Below are positions 1 through 13,700 of a DNA stretch of 64,000 bases, one piece after another. The stretch lies in the NCBI RefSeq assembly GCF_030463565.1, contig NC_134644.1, forward strand, positions 132,367,388 to 132,431,387. Direction: 5' to 3'. Source of the DNA: Pelecanus crispus (lineage: Eukaryota > Chordata > Aves > Pelecaniformes > Pelecanidae). The stretch's first letter is position 1. Every line of letters begins with the position of its first letter. The notes beneath the pieces are model-generated. The model was given only the letters and a program-made list of their open reading frames with translations. It made no database searches and had not been told where the DNA came from. The position numbers and the translations under genes were made by a program.

Positions 1-1667
1 AAAGGTAAAATAAGATAAAAGAAATGTTAAATACATAGAAGTTTTTTATATTAAATGCTCAAAACAACTGAAAGCAAAATCCTATGACTTCATTTCATTG
101 GCTGAAAGTTTTAATGAATTTTGACTCAATTTTTAGAAATGCTTTTGTTCTCCCCGAAACATTGATTTTTCAGTGAATTTACCATTCATCCAAAAAAATG
201 TGCCAAGCTCTAGATTACATGTGCTATCATAACATTTATCACATACAGAACAATTGTTAGTTGTTCCTAGTGAGTACATTTTCTTTAAGAAATGTTCATT
301 GCATTCAGCTGCCAACTTGTTCCCTGTGGGCAAGAAAATCCCTGTTTGAAGAAAGTTGCTACCAGCTAAATGCAAAACTCCAAAGGCTGTGCTGTCCCAG
401 TCTCCTGCCAGAGATGCCCCCAGGCTCGACGTGGGCTGTCCAACATGTTTGCAGAGCTCTCCCCACCACCTGGAAGGCTGCAATCCTTTCCTCTCCCTGC
501 TGACCGACCTGGTTTTGAACCGTATCTGGGATGAGATCTTCTAGGCCCTCTTCTAGTTGTAGGTCTTCTTTTATAAGGAAACCTTCCTATGTCATTTCAG
601 AAACACTGATGGAGATGTCACTTTATTTCTGAATGTTTCTAGGACTGTCTGGCTGAGGGATCCTGCCCCTCCACGGTCTGCAGAGACACACAGTTGTCAG
701 AGATCTCTATCTCCTACCCACTTGTTCCCTGATTTGCAGCATAATGTAAGACAATGAATTAAAACTTTATTGCTTGCAAAGTTGCATCTTCTTAGTTTAT
801 CTTATATTATGGTTCTAATCTGTTCCCTCTCTCCCTGAACATACAATCTGTCCCAAGCAAACAATATAATAATTTCTATTTTATCTACTGAGCTATTCCA
901 AATTAGACTGACCGTTACATTAAGTTCCTCATACAATTTCATTCAGCATTTCTGAGAAGAGCTGGGTGGAAAAATGGCAGAACAATAGCTGTATAAAAGC
1001 CAATTTAACAAAATCCAGCTGTTCCCTGAATTTAGCACTGTGGTCTCCACCATTTTGTACGAAATACTGCTTTTTAAAGCTACCTCAAAATAGAAACATA
1101 AAAATATGCACAATGAAGCCATTACACAATAAGGAGAAAGACCCCATAGTCCTGATCTTCAGTGAGGCTGAATATTGCTCACCCAAAATGGAAATCTAGT
1201 TTTTAATGGCGTAGGTGTTAAACTGTTTGAAATAATTTTCATTTCAGGAGTCTGGTGGTAGTGGGAACAGAAAGGGGTTCTGTGCAGAGGCTGAGTGGGC
1301 CAGTTTTACGACTCAGTTGCAAAACAGGGCAATCTAAAGCAGGTCTCCACAATGGCTTTGCTGGCTCCCTCGCCCTTCTGGATCTGTGGTGTGCATGTGC
1401 TCTCTCTGCTTTCACAAAGGCTATGGCTGCACAAATGTCCCCTCTCCACACTCCCCTGTCCCTAAATTTTCTCCTTATTGTCAGATCCATTTGTTCCTTG
1501 CCACTGGTGGCAGGAGCAGCGGGGAGCACTTGGGTGGAGAAGGCCTCATGGAAAAGCAGCTGCTGTGGGCTTCATGCTGTTTAATCCTTTCCAGAGCTGG
1601 TCTCTTGTCTCCTTTTTAATGCTGCTGCTGTCAGTCATGGAGCCAAAGCAGTGGTCACGTTAAATAG

Positions 1668-1668
<1 letters not shown>

Positions 1669-1698
<30 letters not shown>
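1669..1698 (+). repeat. Poly-G homopolymer, 30 bases
   Basis: Thirty consecutive G residues lie between AATAGC and AATTAG. Any four G3 runs within it can form a G-quadruplex on the + strand. Long pure G runs are unstable and hard to sequence, so the exact length is uncertain. Confidence 0.95.
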
Positions 1699-1699
<1 letters not shown>

Positions 1700-2850
1700 A
1701 TTAGAAATCCTAGCAGAGATACTCTTTTTAAATTGCTAATGAACCATCACAGTTGGCCTGTTTCATGTGACAGGACCTATCTGAACTCTGGATGTCCTGA
1801 AGCTAGTGCCGTTGTTCAGCACGGGGTGTTTGGCTGAAGCAAAGGGAGGCACTGAGGTGGTTGTTACTTTGGGCTCCAAGCACTCTGTGTCACCTGGAGG
1901 AGCATTTGTGGATGCTCGGCGCCGCTTCCCTGTCCCCTTCATACTCCCATGGGTCTGTGTCCATCTGTGGGCATGTGGAGCATATGAGAGAAACAAAATA
2001 CCCCAGTATTAGGAATTTTCTTACTGGTCTTTAGATGGTCAGATGTTTAGAGACCAAGAAATTGCTCCCACAAGGTGCACAGTCCTGGACCCATTTCTAG
2101 AAAGCAGCCAGCATCTGACACCTCGCTGTAAGGGGCAAAGTGCCTCACAACAACCAGATAGTGTTACTCTGGCTGGGGAAGGCTGCTGCTCCTTCCTTCT
2201 GCTGTTTGGCATGTGTCTGTGTGTATACTTGTGTGTGAACACGCTGTCACTGAGCGGCTTAAAGACTTGGGCAATGTTTTCTGGTTTCTTAAGTTCAGGG
2301 CAGCCTTTCTGGTCATTTCTGGAAAGAAGACAAGAGAGAGACAAGAATTTGAATTAAAAAAAGACCTTTTTGGATTAGCACAACTCTTCTTTGGGAAAAT
2401 ATAGGAGAAGTTTCATTTTCTTTCCATTGAAGGATGAAAATGAATTCCACAATCTCCCAAGTTGTCATGAAACAGAATTGCTGTGCTCTGGCTGGCTCTT
2501 GGCATTGTGTTATGAAGGAAGTTTCTCTTCAGCTCCCAATATTTGGGAACTGGCTTTTATCTAAACCCACAAAAATTTATATGCTTTACAAGCTTGCAGC
2601 CTACCCCTGTAGCAGAGTTTATTACAAATCTCCTTCATTTTGAGCCTTTCTAAGCTCTTTGGCTGCGCAGTATTCTGTGGCTTGGATATTAAAGGACCAC
2701 ACTCAGGAGCTAAAGAAGCAAAGAAATGCATTTTATTTTCAAAGCTGAAGAAGTCCAGAAATCAGAGATAGGCAAGTCTTCACAATGGCAAGCAAGACAA
2801 AAGAAAATGATGCATTTAAAGTCAGTTGCAGTTATGTCTTACAGATCACC

Positions 2851-2974
2851 TTTTTTTTTTTTTTTTCCTGAAATGCATTGCACTTGTCTTGGGGCCACAG
2901 AGCAGGAAAGAGGAGCAGAGCTTTTGCATTTTGCTGGGTCTAAGGCACATAGCATCTTAAAAAAAAAAAAAAAA
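2851..2974. repeat. T16 ... A16 inverted homopolymer pair
   Basis: T16 at 2851-2866 and A16 at 2959-2974 face each other across 92 bases. They could pair as a 16-bp A/T stem. The flanks beyond the homopolymers do not continue the complementarity, so this may be two independent tracts. Confidence 0.5.
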
Positions 2975-4285
2975 GCCACTGGAAATTCTGCTTTATTTGG
3001 AGCAGAGTAGAAGAGAAATAAAAGAGGCAAAAGACTAAGGAAGAGCTAAAAGTGGTTTTGCTTGATTCTACCAGATTTTTGGTCTTTCTTCACAGAGTCC
3101 TTTGTTTCTTTCAATCACCAATCGTCAAACCTCCCTAGCTTACCCAAAACACGTTGCTATAAGTGAGCAGTAAAGCATTCCTCTCTACCTGTCCAAATAC
3201 TCTGATTGAATGGGTGGAACTGGTTGCTGGAATGCCTGGGTAAAAAAACCCCAAACATCAGCAGTTTGATGATGCTGCACTTGAATTTTTGCAAAGGAAG
3301 AAAAACAAAAACCTGTTTTGTGACACCAGATAATACACTCTATATTGCAGTCACTTGCTGAAATGGTAAAATAAGAAACAGGGAACTGGGACAGAAGGAA
3401 GGGACCATAAGTGACATTCTAACACCGAAACACTGAGACTGGTAGGGAGAATTTTTCCTCGAATAGGAAGAATTATGATGACTCAAATCACATGAAGATA
3501 TTTGGTACCGAGGAAAACTCCTCTCCCACCCTGTTGTACCTCCGGGAGAATGGCTACAGCTGGATGTCTAAAGTAGATTGGTCCCTGCATCAATCCCAGC
3601 TTCACATCAGGAGGTTGAGCTTCTGCCCTGAAGTGACAGGCTCAATATCTTTCTCTCCTCTGGTCACCTCTTTCATCGTTCTGTCCCTTCCTTTGCTCAG
3701 CAAACAGCAAAGATGAAACCTGGAGAAGGTCTGTCTGCAAACAAAATACTCATGCTGGCTGAGTCACAACTCAGAGAGTGTTTCTTTTGAAAGAGCAAGC
3801 AACCGAGCAAACTCCCAGGCTGGACGAAGTCTGTGAGCAAAATGGCAAGCACAACCACCCCTCACCACCTGCCCCTGGCCTTCTGAAGGGTGCAGTGGGC
3901 TCCTGAAATAATACACTGCTTTGATGTTTTCCACCTTCACTAGACACTCTGGGGGAAAAAATGGCCTCTGAGAGACCTAGTGAAACACCATGTATTGGCT
4001 AAGTGATCTGGAGAACAAGGCAGATCATGGAAATACAATTCTGTCCTTTCCACAAACCCTGCATTGCAAGCACTGCTGAGCTGCAAAATTGAGCCAAAAC
4101 TTCATGTTCCATTTGAAGTAAAGGTTTGAAGGCACAAACGAGATTAAGCAGACCCTTCCTGGGTCATACAACCAGGATTAGCTCAAGGGATGACCGGCCC
4201 ACTGCAGTCAGTAGCCACTCTATGGACTGAGCTTTGACACATGTATAATATAAATATTGCACACACAGAGTTTTGGAGCACTTGA

Positions 4286-4303
4286 TTTTTTTTTTTTTTT
4301 TTT
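4286..4303 (+). repeat. Poly-T tract, 18 bases
   Basis: A simple homopolymer. No adjacent sequence resembles a retrotransposed copy, so I do not read it as a reverse-strand poly(A) tail. Confidence 0.85.
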
Positions 4304-5335
4304 GTGAGAACAATTTCAAAACTAAGTAACTCCAAGTAAACAAGAGTTTTATAGTCACGGAAAACACACAGTGAGGTAATCAACTTTAAAAATTTTTAAA
4401 TAATATTGCCAGGAAATGAATAAGTGCTGCCATGCATCTGTGAAACTCAATTGTTTTGTTAGTCTTCTGCAAGATAATGTTATAAACTGTGACATAAGGC
4501 TAGAAAGCAACCAGTGCTTTCTATACAGGGTATGGAATGGTTCTCCACCGATTTGCCAGGTCCCCAGATTTATCTTTTAGCCAGCAGTTATTCTGTGCTA
4601 CTTAGGGATCATCCATCTCCCACACATTGCAAGCAAATACAACTCTAATATATCACAGCCTCTCATAAAAAAATTGTCCTTCACAAAAGGGCAATTTTGA
4701 AGATGAACTGTCTAAAAGTATCCTAAGGTTTCCTGTGAAATGCAAAAGCAGTCTTATAGAGCTAATAATAATTTTGCTGAACTTGCTGATAGAACAATTA
4801 ATGTCTGTCTGCATTCACAGCAATTCTTATCCCCTTAGACACTGGGTAATCTAATTTTCCTTAGCTAAACTGAATCTTTCCTACCTAGAATGACTCCTGT
4901 GAAATGATATGCAACATCAAGAACTGCATTTACAATTCTTTTAGCTCTTTGATGTCTATAAAGATGGTGATCCCAAAAAAGTGTCACATTTGCAATATTC
5001 ATTCAAGCGTGTGTAACAATAAGATTTAAGTAAATGCACTTAATTTCCATTCTGTTACACTTGACTTAGCCTGATGTTGATCTCAAAGAGAATTTTTTAA
5101 AGACAAAGCTAATTTCTTCATTTGTTCCATTTTAAGTGGATGAATTTCTCTCTCATGAGCTGGAGGGAAAAGCAGCAATGATAGTTTAAGGAAAGCCTGT
5201 ATCAGGCAAGCACAGCTGGGAAAGCCACTGCACTGCTAGTATTTAGTCTTCAAGAAAATTCCTGCCAGACTGAGTGATGAACTAGACTGAGACACCTTCC
5301 AGCTGCAGGCTGGTGGGAACGTGTATTGCTTGTTG

Positions 5336-5340
5336 GTACA
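5336..5340 (+). repeat. Target-site duplication, left copy (GTACA)
   Basis: Pairs with GTAGA at 5903-5907 across the LTR. The match is 4 of 5, consistent with an older insertion. Confidence 0.55.
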
Positions 5341-5902
5341 CGTCCTGGTTTCAGCTGGGGTAGAGTTAATTTTCTTCCTAGTAGCTGGCATAGTGCTGTG
5401 TTTTGGATTTAGAATGAGAATAACGCTGATAACACACTCATGTTTTCTTTGTTGCTGAGCAGTGCTTACACTAAGTCAAGGACTTTTCAGCTTCTCATAC
5501 TGCCCTGCCAGCAAGGAGGCTGGAGGTGCACAAGAAGCTGGGAGGGGGCACAACCAGGACAGCTGACCCCAACTGACCAAAGGGTTATTCCACGCCTTAT
5601 GATGCCATGCTGAAAAAAAAACACATGGAGGGAGTTGCCCGGGTGGGGTGGGTCGCAGCCACCTCTCGGGAACTGACCGGGCATCGGTCAGCATGTGGTG
5701 AGCAATTGCATTGTGCATCACTTGTTTTGTATATTCTTTCATCATTATTATTCTTTTCCCTTCCTTTTCGGTCCTATTAAATTGGCTTTATTTCAGCCCA
5801 CAACTTCTACCTTTTTTCTGATTCTCTCCCCCATCCCACTGGGGGAGGAAGGGAGCGAACGGCTGTGTGGTGTTTAGCTGCCTGCCGGGTTAAACCGCTA
5901 CA
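5341..5902 (+). mobile_element. Solo LTR, avian ERVL-like family (copy 1)
   Basis: The element begins CGTCCTGGTTTCAGC, where the expected terminal TG has become CG, and ends GGTTAAACCGCTACA. It is one of three related LTRs in this window (see 44210 and 49790). The shared blocks are the start of U3, the segment GGACAGCTGACCCCAACTGA and the end block GATTCTCTCCCCCATCCCA. Flanks are GTACA (5336-5340) and GTAGA (5903-5907), a 5-bp target duplication with one mismatch. Five base pairs is the size known for ERVL-type (class III) elements. No proviral internal sequence is attached, so it is a solo LTR left by LTR-LTR recombination. The CRE-like site is degraded (TGATGCCA at 5600-5607) and the TATA region is now an A run, so promoter function is probably lost. 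The subfamily name is not certain. Confidence 0.88.
5673..5691 (+). other. Hairpin in the LTR leader region
   Basis: CTGACCG (5673-5679), loop GGCAT, CGGTCAG (5685-5691) forms a 7-bp stem with a 5-base loop. It lies downstream of where the TATA box would be, so it would fall in the transcribed R region of an intact LTR. No function is shown. Confidence 0.5.
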
Positions 5903-5907
5903 GTAGA

Positions 5908-7320
5908 ACATCACAGAGAAGTGAGGAGCTGGGGGAGGAATGTTAATTATTCAGAATTGCAGCTCCATTAAGATATATTTTGTAAAGAGCACACCTTGCC
6001 TGATGCCCTTGCAGTGAGCATGTGTTCAGAATGCACTCCAGAATTTAAAAAGCAGAAGATATCAAAAACATGGGAATGGACCCCAAACAGAGCACCACCT
6101 GGCTTTTGCCAGCATGAGTTGTAGGGTGCCCCTGGCTTCCTTCAAGGACTGAGCTTGGAGTTTTTTCCTCAAAAAGTGGAGACCCCCCTGTAAGGTCTTC
6201 CCCCTGCTAGGCCTGCTAGTGAAGAGATGTAAAAGAAAATGTGGAGAAACTGCGAGGAGGAAACTGTTCCCTGAAGAGGGAGGGAAGAACCGATGAAATC
6301 CTTCAAAAGGAATGATAAATCCCTCCAAGATCCTCCCAAATTGTTCTTTCAGCTTCTAAAAGGAAGGGTTTATTATGCCCAGGTGGACCTTGCCTTAGCA
6401 TCAGTGCCTTCAAAGAAAAAGACAGCCTCACAGATTCAGCTGTTGCACTGGACTTCATTTCATTTCCAGAGTATCTTAGACAGCCTGAGACAGGATTAAT
6501 GATTTACATTCCTTTGTTACTGAAAGAACAAAAGAAATAAAAAACCAGAAAACTGATTGTTAAAAAAGCCTTTGTTATTGGTGATTTACCTTTCCACACT
6601 GTGTTCACTTGTAGCTGTTGTGCCATGTGATTTATTAGGATTTTCAGCCTTTTCCTTATTGTTGGATCTTCTTTAGAAAAGATGCAATTTAAAGGTTAGT
6701 GTTGCTGAAGGCATATAATGGTACAGTAATTGAGAAATCAAATGGAAAACACACTTGTATTTCAGACTGTCAATCTGAGGAAATGAAAAGCAAACTAGTT
6801 AAAAATACCTAATGGTTTTAAAGTCGTATGTCATCAGAAGATGACACAGAAAAGCTGAGTGAGGGTGTCTGCATGATTACAATTCTCCCACAGGCACATG
6901 GGATCCCTTGCTTGCTGTATTTAGGTATAAACATAATTAACCCATTTTCTGGAATAATCCTTGAACTAATAAAAACAATATTTAATTTTGTAAAGAAGTA
7001 AAATGATACATAGAAATTATGATTTTGCCATTTAAGATACATATCTGAAAAATAATTTACCTTCTTAAATCTTTCTTTTTATTTCACTCTTCATTTCTGA
7101 TAAGTTCTGGTGTCTATTAACCTAGTGCATAGATTCCCATGGAAAAATTTTATTCCCCATTAGTTAAGCACCTGGCCATGTGATATTTGTTTTCTATATT
7201 GCTTTAGAGAAGAAAAGAACAGAAACATTTTTTTCACCTCTGTGGACTGTAGAATCAGAAGGATTTTTTTAAAAAAAAAAGTCCTTGAATAATACTTAGT
7301 ACTTTAAGACTTTCCTGTCT
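5908..7320. other. Unique AT-rich non-coding stretch
   Basis: I see no gene, repeat family or RNA here. The open frames are short, the longest 88 codons, and have no family resemblance. The A10 run at 7271-7280 is simple sequence. Confidence 0.6.
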
Positions 7321-7780
7321 GAATCATAGAATCATATAATTATTTAGGTTGTGAAAGACCTTTAAGAACATCAAGTCCAACTGTTAACCTAACATTACCA
7401 AGTCCACCATTCAACAATATCCCTACGTGCCACATCTACATGTCTTTTAAATACCTCCAGGGATGGGGACTCAATCACTTTCCTGGGCAGCCTTTTCCAA
7501 TACTTGACAACCCCTTCCATGAAGACATTTTCCTAATTTCCAACCTAAACCTCCCCTGGCACAGCTTGAGCCCATTTCCTCTTGTCCTGTTGCCGGTTAC
7601 TTGGGAGAAGAGACCAACACCCACCTCACTACAACCTCCTTTCAGGTAGTTGTAGAGAGCGATAAGGTCTCCCCTCAGCCTCCTCTTCTCCAGGCTAAAC
7701 AACCCCAGTTCCCTCAGCCTCTCCTCATAATATTTGTGCTCTAGACCCTTCACCAGCTTCGTTGCCCTTCTCTGGACACG
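7321..7780 (-). mobile_element. CR1 LINE, 5'-truncated 3' fragment
   Basis: Read on the minus strand, this is the last ~460 bp of a CR1 element. It covers the C-terminal part of the reverse-transcriptase ORF, the short 3' UTR and the terminal octamer repeat. On the + strand the octamer appears as GAATCATAGAATCAT at 7321. Encoded peptide on the minus strand includes the block [18 protein letters not shown] within the frame 7475-7753, also present in the CR1 copies at 29.7 and 59.2 kb. It is cut off at 7780 inside the block that reads CTCTGGACACG on the + strand. CR1 elements usually lack target duplications and none is visible. Its subfamily resembles the copies at 28.6-30.7 kb and 59.0-59.9 kb. 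Confidence 0.93.
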
Positions 7781-10700
7781 CAGTGTAAGTAATTTAGGAG
7801 CTACCGTTAATCTGGAGTCATTTTGGCAGGAAAGTCAATCCTCAGGTCATGCACTCAGGACGTACAAATGAGATTAATTGCCTTGTCCTCTGAAGCATGA
7901 AGCAGATTAACTGCCCCCAGACTTTGCCATTCAGCTAGAGGAGTACAGCAAGGTGGCACTCACAGAAGTTTATCTGAAGATAAGAAAGAAGATCTGTGAA
8001 CAGAGGTGTTCTTCAGTTGCTCCTGAAGAAGACAAATGTTTTACTTATAAGTGCAGTTTTACTCAGAGAACTGACAGTAAGCGTGGTGATGTCAGGGTCT
8101 TATGAAGTATTTTTCCAGTAACTTCCAGACTGAATTTGCTTCCGTTATTTTTCTGTTAGGGCTTTACGCAAGGATTCAAGCTGGTCTGAGGAAGAGTCTC
8201 TGTGCAAACATGCATTTGATTGACAGACTGGTCCTTTAGGACAGTAAGCTGTGGTATGATAACTCCTTTAGAAAACTTGTTTTTTAGAGAAACAGAGTAG
8301 ATGAATGGGAGAACTGTTAGGAAATGGGAGTAGAATAGGCAAGTGTGTAGCTTTGGAAGGAAAGCCTAAAAGGAAAAAGTTGCAATATTGAACTATTTGT
8401 TGACCTCAAATACCTGTTTGCTGTTTTAGAGGCTGCCTTGCCTGCAGAAGAGAGAAGCTCTAATGTTTTCATCTACATCACCTTGAAAGAAAAAATGGGT
8501 GTCTGGCTGCTGGGCTACAAATGGCTCCTGAGAAGCAGAAGCAGGAGTGAAGAAAAATATCTCAGTGGTCCATTAAATGTTCCAGGAAGCCTTAAATGAA
8601 TAAAGGTTCTGATTGAGCAATGTGTACATATATCTATATATTTTTCTCCCTCCTCCAAATAACAGAAAAGTATATTATCTTTTACTTACTCTTCTTAGTC
8701 CTGTAATAGACAATACTATATTATTGCTCATAAGAAAGAATTAATTCATTGCATAAACACACACACACACACAAAATATTCTAATGCAGGTATCTTTAAA
8801 AATGAAGCAAGTAAAATGTATACTAAGAAATATACTAAAGACTATGCATTGGCACATTAAGGTGTAGCTGTAATCATTGTTTTCAGTCTTGTGTGACAAA
8901 ATCAATTTGGAGACTTGTATAACTTATGTTTGTGGTTTATTGATAAAGCAAAATCCCTTAAGTGTGCTGGCTGAGTGTATTTATAGAAATAACAGGAAGT
9001 AGAAATGTATTTTTGTCACCGAACTAAGCACAAAAAATTGTTCATATACAACACACACTTCTTGAGAAAGAGTATTAAAAAAAGTGTTAGTACCTTTTCA
9101 AGATAGGCTTAACATTTAAGTTGATTTTATCCCTATAGGCAAGTGCAAAAGTCTGTGGAACTCTTAAAATTCATGCACACTTTATTTCACTTTTTAAGGA
9201 GGCCTCTGAGGGTTAATTAAAGGAGTCAATGTTTCTACACAGTTGAGACCAAAACCATTCAAAGTATTGGTAGGATGGGCTTCTCCAGCTATTCTGAGAC
9301 TTCAGTTCAAACACATCTATTGCTAGTTCTAGTTTTTTGGTTTTTTGGTTTTTTTTTTTCCTCCACAAATTTTCTGGGAATTCTTTTATCTGTCTTCATT
9401 CTTTTAACAGTTTTGTGGGCTGCTAAATTAAAGGGAATGTAGTTGCTTACCATTAACAGTATTGAAATAGAAATATTTAAAAAGTAATTTTTAGTGGCAC
9501 TTTATTTAGAACACGATGGAAGCATTATGAATGTGTATTATATGAAGTCTGAGAGAGCATGTTCAGAACAAGGGAGAGTACTTTTAAAAGTCCTGTATAT
9601 TTTTGGTCTTCTATTCAGAATAGTCACTGAAGTGACAATAAGAAGTGTGAGAAATACATAGAAAATATAATTTGCCATGCTGTTCGAGTTTGGCTTTGGG
9701 GAGTTTTACAAAGATGCTCTACTTTCTTTTTGCTAAGTACTGCAGAAATAACAATGGTCCATCCACTGGGATCATCTCACACCACGTAAGTTTATTCTGG
9801 TGGTGAATGTTCAGTTTAATGTTGTTCCAAAGAATGAGTAATACAGCATACCAGTCTGGAAGAAGCCTGATGAATTACTAATGTTACTGTAAGTCCTACT
9901 GGATAATGTCTCCTGTGAATATATAACAGACATATTTATATTGTGCAGCATTTTGCATTAAAAAAGTGTTTCCTACAAATGTCTGCATGTGCATTTCTCT
10001 GCGAACAATAAAACTAGTTCGACACAAATCATTCTCATCTCTGTAGCACTATGAACGTGATTTCTGCATGGAAAGCCTGAGCTATATGAAAAAGTGCAGA
10101 ATAAATTTCAAGTCTTAGGCTAGAAGCTTAATTTAGAGGAAAACAAAATCTATATCTTTTTCTATTCTGGTGACGATAACAGAAACTGAATTGATTTAAA
10201 TTAGTTAAAAGGTCCACCTATGCATAAATCAACAAGTAAAGAAGACATTTATGTGGTCCTAAAATGTACAATAGATAGGACACAATTAATGTAAAAAAGT
10301 ATGAGATGTGACACCAGAGATGCTTTTTTTTTGACAGTTGATTTGATATGAAGATTTTGCTGAAGAAGAAGAAATTACTTGTTAGTCTCATTTGAGATTT
10401 CTTTGCAAGTCAAAATCAATAAAATCATCATCATTACTGTCTGTTTTCTAGTAGCTGTCTTCTGCACTGAATATTAAAGAGATTTCAAACTGACTGAAAA
10501 AAAAAAAAAGAAATTAGAATGGTGAGAAAATTCTTTTATATTTTACTCAAACATGATGTCTCTATTGATTTGTCAGGAAGAGCACCCAGAAGGTTTATTG
10601 TTAGTCAGAGGATTATGTCAAATGATAAAAGGCTCTTTTCAAATTCAAGGAATTAAGACAAAAGATTAGAATACTCTAACCTTTATTGCCTGGCTTTTTA

Positions 10701-13700
10701 ATGCTTTATGTTGTATTTTTCACATTTTTTTTAGAGAGACATTGAATACAAAGCAGATTCTGCCCTGTTTCTTATACACATAAGGCCTTTACTTGGAAGG
10801 ATTCAAAAGTATTTTCCTGTCTAAAACCAGTTGCTGAAAGACACTTTAACCATGCTGACACCTTATTTGCATTCTCAAGTTCAGCAGCTGAACACTGTCT
10901 ATGTTTTAGATAATCTTGAGTATTTCCATGTTGGCCATTGTTATTTTTATTCTGTCTTAAGGTGAATCATGCCCATAAAAATGGAATACTTTGATGTCTT
11001 GCCAGTCATCATGAAGTAACGTTTAATTCAAGACAGGAAGAAATTAAAAATGAAGGAATAATTTACTTGCTGTTGTCTACATGCTGTGTACAGCATTAAA
11101 TTTAAGAAGAAGTACAGAGGAATATAGGAATATAGAACTTATAGCTGTCTATTTGGCAGTCCTCAGCTCTGCTTTGCCCAGCTAGTGACCCCAAGGACAT
11201 TTGCATAGCCCAGTGTTTGGAATCTAGTCTTTAAACAAAGCCTCTACCATATCTTGGACAGTGGTTTTACTAAAGAAAGTACTGATTTGGGATCACTGGT
11301 AACTTTATACTTTGACTTGCAACAGATTTTGAAAATTTCCAAGCTTCTATTGTGATTTGTGATTTAATAAGGAAAGCAGAATTAAGGCCTACAGTACCTT
11401 CATGATGCCTGTTTCCATTAGAAATATCAGTGACCGCTGGGACTGATAAGTGGAGCCATCTCCTATTCATCCAATAAATCAAACCCGCTAACAGTTGCTC
11501 TGGCAGTGCACTGTAAGGAAAGAAATAACACATCCACAAGTTAACTTTCCCTTCTGTCTGGTGCACTGTGGTTCCTCATGTGTTGAAAATTAAATTTAGT
11601 ATTATGTATCAACAAGCAAGTTAACTTAACTTGAGAATGAGAATAATGGAGAGACTGAGGTGATGCACAGTGACAGATTAATTTCAGGATGCGATCAAGT
11701 CTTTTCTGAGGGGTACCAAAGAAATGGTATAGTGAGAATATAAATGTTTTGCAACAAAACCACCATCTTTGTCTTCTTATTTGTGTGCAAGAAGAAGAAA
11801 TGACCAAATCACACCGTATCATATCTTCAGTATATTGACACCAATCAGACAGTCTCTCTCTTTTTCTTCTTTCTGAGATGGAGGTAATCCTATGAAGGCG
11901 TGAAAAGCAGGAACACTCTCTACTATGTTTGCTCCTGTCTTGAAACCTAACATGATATAGTATGCAAAACCCAGAAATGCTTAAGTTGAACTTCAGCCAG
12001 CCATCAAAGTTAAATGTTGATTGCTCCTAATCAGGACCAGCAAAGCTGAATCTTTGATGAAATTCTCAGCAGTGAATTAGATAGCATTTTCTTAGATTCC
12101 TTGGACAAGAAAAAATAAGGGACGACTCTCAGGGACTTTGATTGCTGATGAACAGGAACAGGCCAATCTAAAAAAGAATTACCCCAAACACACTCCTGAT
12201 GACACAAAGAACAAATGGAAACAGTGTGAGGATAACAAAGGAGCACTTTCTTATGGCTTAGTTGCCTCTTTGCTTGGTGTCTAAGCAATCTTGCATCCAA
12301 GGGGTACCAACAGGAGCATTTTTTTAAAAATGTATGTTCATTTTTCAAGTGAAGAATAGAGTCTCTTGACATGAGAAGACTATTGGAGGAAAGGTATTTT
12401 AAGGATTTCCACTCAAGGGTTCTGCTGCACTGTAAATCAATCAATATGAATGTTGCTAGAGATGCCTATAGACCTCTTAGTCTATATCTAGTATGCAGAA
12501 GAAGCAAACCCTGTTTGCATAAATGTTGAAGGGTGAATGAAGATAAAACATAATTTTAAACTTGTTCTATCCCTTTGAAGTGACTCAGGCTTGCCTACAG
12601 GCATGCTTTGAATCTGTGAGGCAAAGCAGAAGCATTGGGAGGGCCATCTTCCCCTTCTGTACACTATGAGGCAACATTTTCCACCAGTGGGTGATTTTCT
12701 AAGTTTGCTAATACTTACAGTTATGTCAGTAACACATGTTTTTGGAGTTTGGAGGGACAGGTGTAATGGTATGACATGCTCTTGTGTTCTTTCATTTGCA
12801 GTAAAATGCGTTACACAACATATATGAAGTAATTTTTTATTATCATTACAGTCATACACTACACATATATGTACATATACACACCTGTATACATACGCAG
12901 TCATACACTACCTACCACAGGGAGAGGACCACTTTTGGGCCATACTACTTCTGATCTGCTTAGCTGTGACCATTAAATGCATTGACGCTCTGATGTTTAA
13001 AACAGTGGATGAAATGGTTCTTACAGTAACACTGCAGAAACTCTGGGCATTGATTTGTTCCTGCCATCTGTATACAATTTGCGTAATACAACAGGGCTTT
13101 CATTTGGCTTGGGCTTGTGGATGTGTTTGACATCTTAGTGTAAGTTCGAAGCTGAAATCCTGTAAGATAGTGAGAGTGTTGCTTTCACAATTGCATTTCC
13201 CTGACAAGTTAATCACACTCACCCTCCCTGCAGCACTTCCTGATATGAGTAACTGGACATATCTAATGACTATCTGGTAATTAGAATTTGAACTCTTTTG
13301 CTAGGCTAATTTATTAGTTAATATCATGTGAAATTTGATGTTAATATGTCCTAAAGGCTAATCTATTCAGATTGCAATGGATAGATTTTAATAGTCCAGT
13401 GCGCTTTGGTAATCAGAAGGAATTATGTGATTATGGCTAGTGGCTTAAACAATTAAAAAAGATTGGTTTTGAGTGCTCATTTCAAGGCTGTTGGGGGGTT
13501 TATGGAAAGGGGTTCCTATAGCAATTTTGCCTGTAATTTCAGTGTAATGTGGACCTGCCATAAATCACTGGTGTGCTTCAAGTAAACTACCACATGTCCC
13601 ACGTGGTTTAGGATGGTGGGCTGCTTAACCCCGAATTATCACCAGTAGAAATGAAAGAATTGCTCATCCCCAAAGTTGGTTTTTTTTTAAGTTGTTTCTT

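Larger units (their letters stand above)
1..5335. other. Unique non-coding stretch, no gene recognised
   Basis: No open frame here exceeds about 115 codons, and none gives a recognisable protein. Frames overlap on both strands, as expected by chance in AT-rich DNA. Contents I can name are a 30-base G run at 1669-1698, a GT-rich patch near 2210-2240, a T16 and A16 pair at 2851-2866 and 2959-2974, and a T18 run at 4286-4303. A slightly GC-richer island at about 1250-1960 has no recognisable repeat or exon structure. Confidence 0.6.

Noticed and set aside
1250..1960. GC-richer segment considered as a promoter or exon cluster
   Set aside because: There is no CpG island, TATA or initiator context, or recognisable protein. 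It includes the poly-G run but no known repeat.
12031..12904. Two adjacent minus-strand frames of 137 and 138 codons
   Set aside because: They are in unrelated compositions, share no family motif, show no splice or promoter logic, and fall within chance length.
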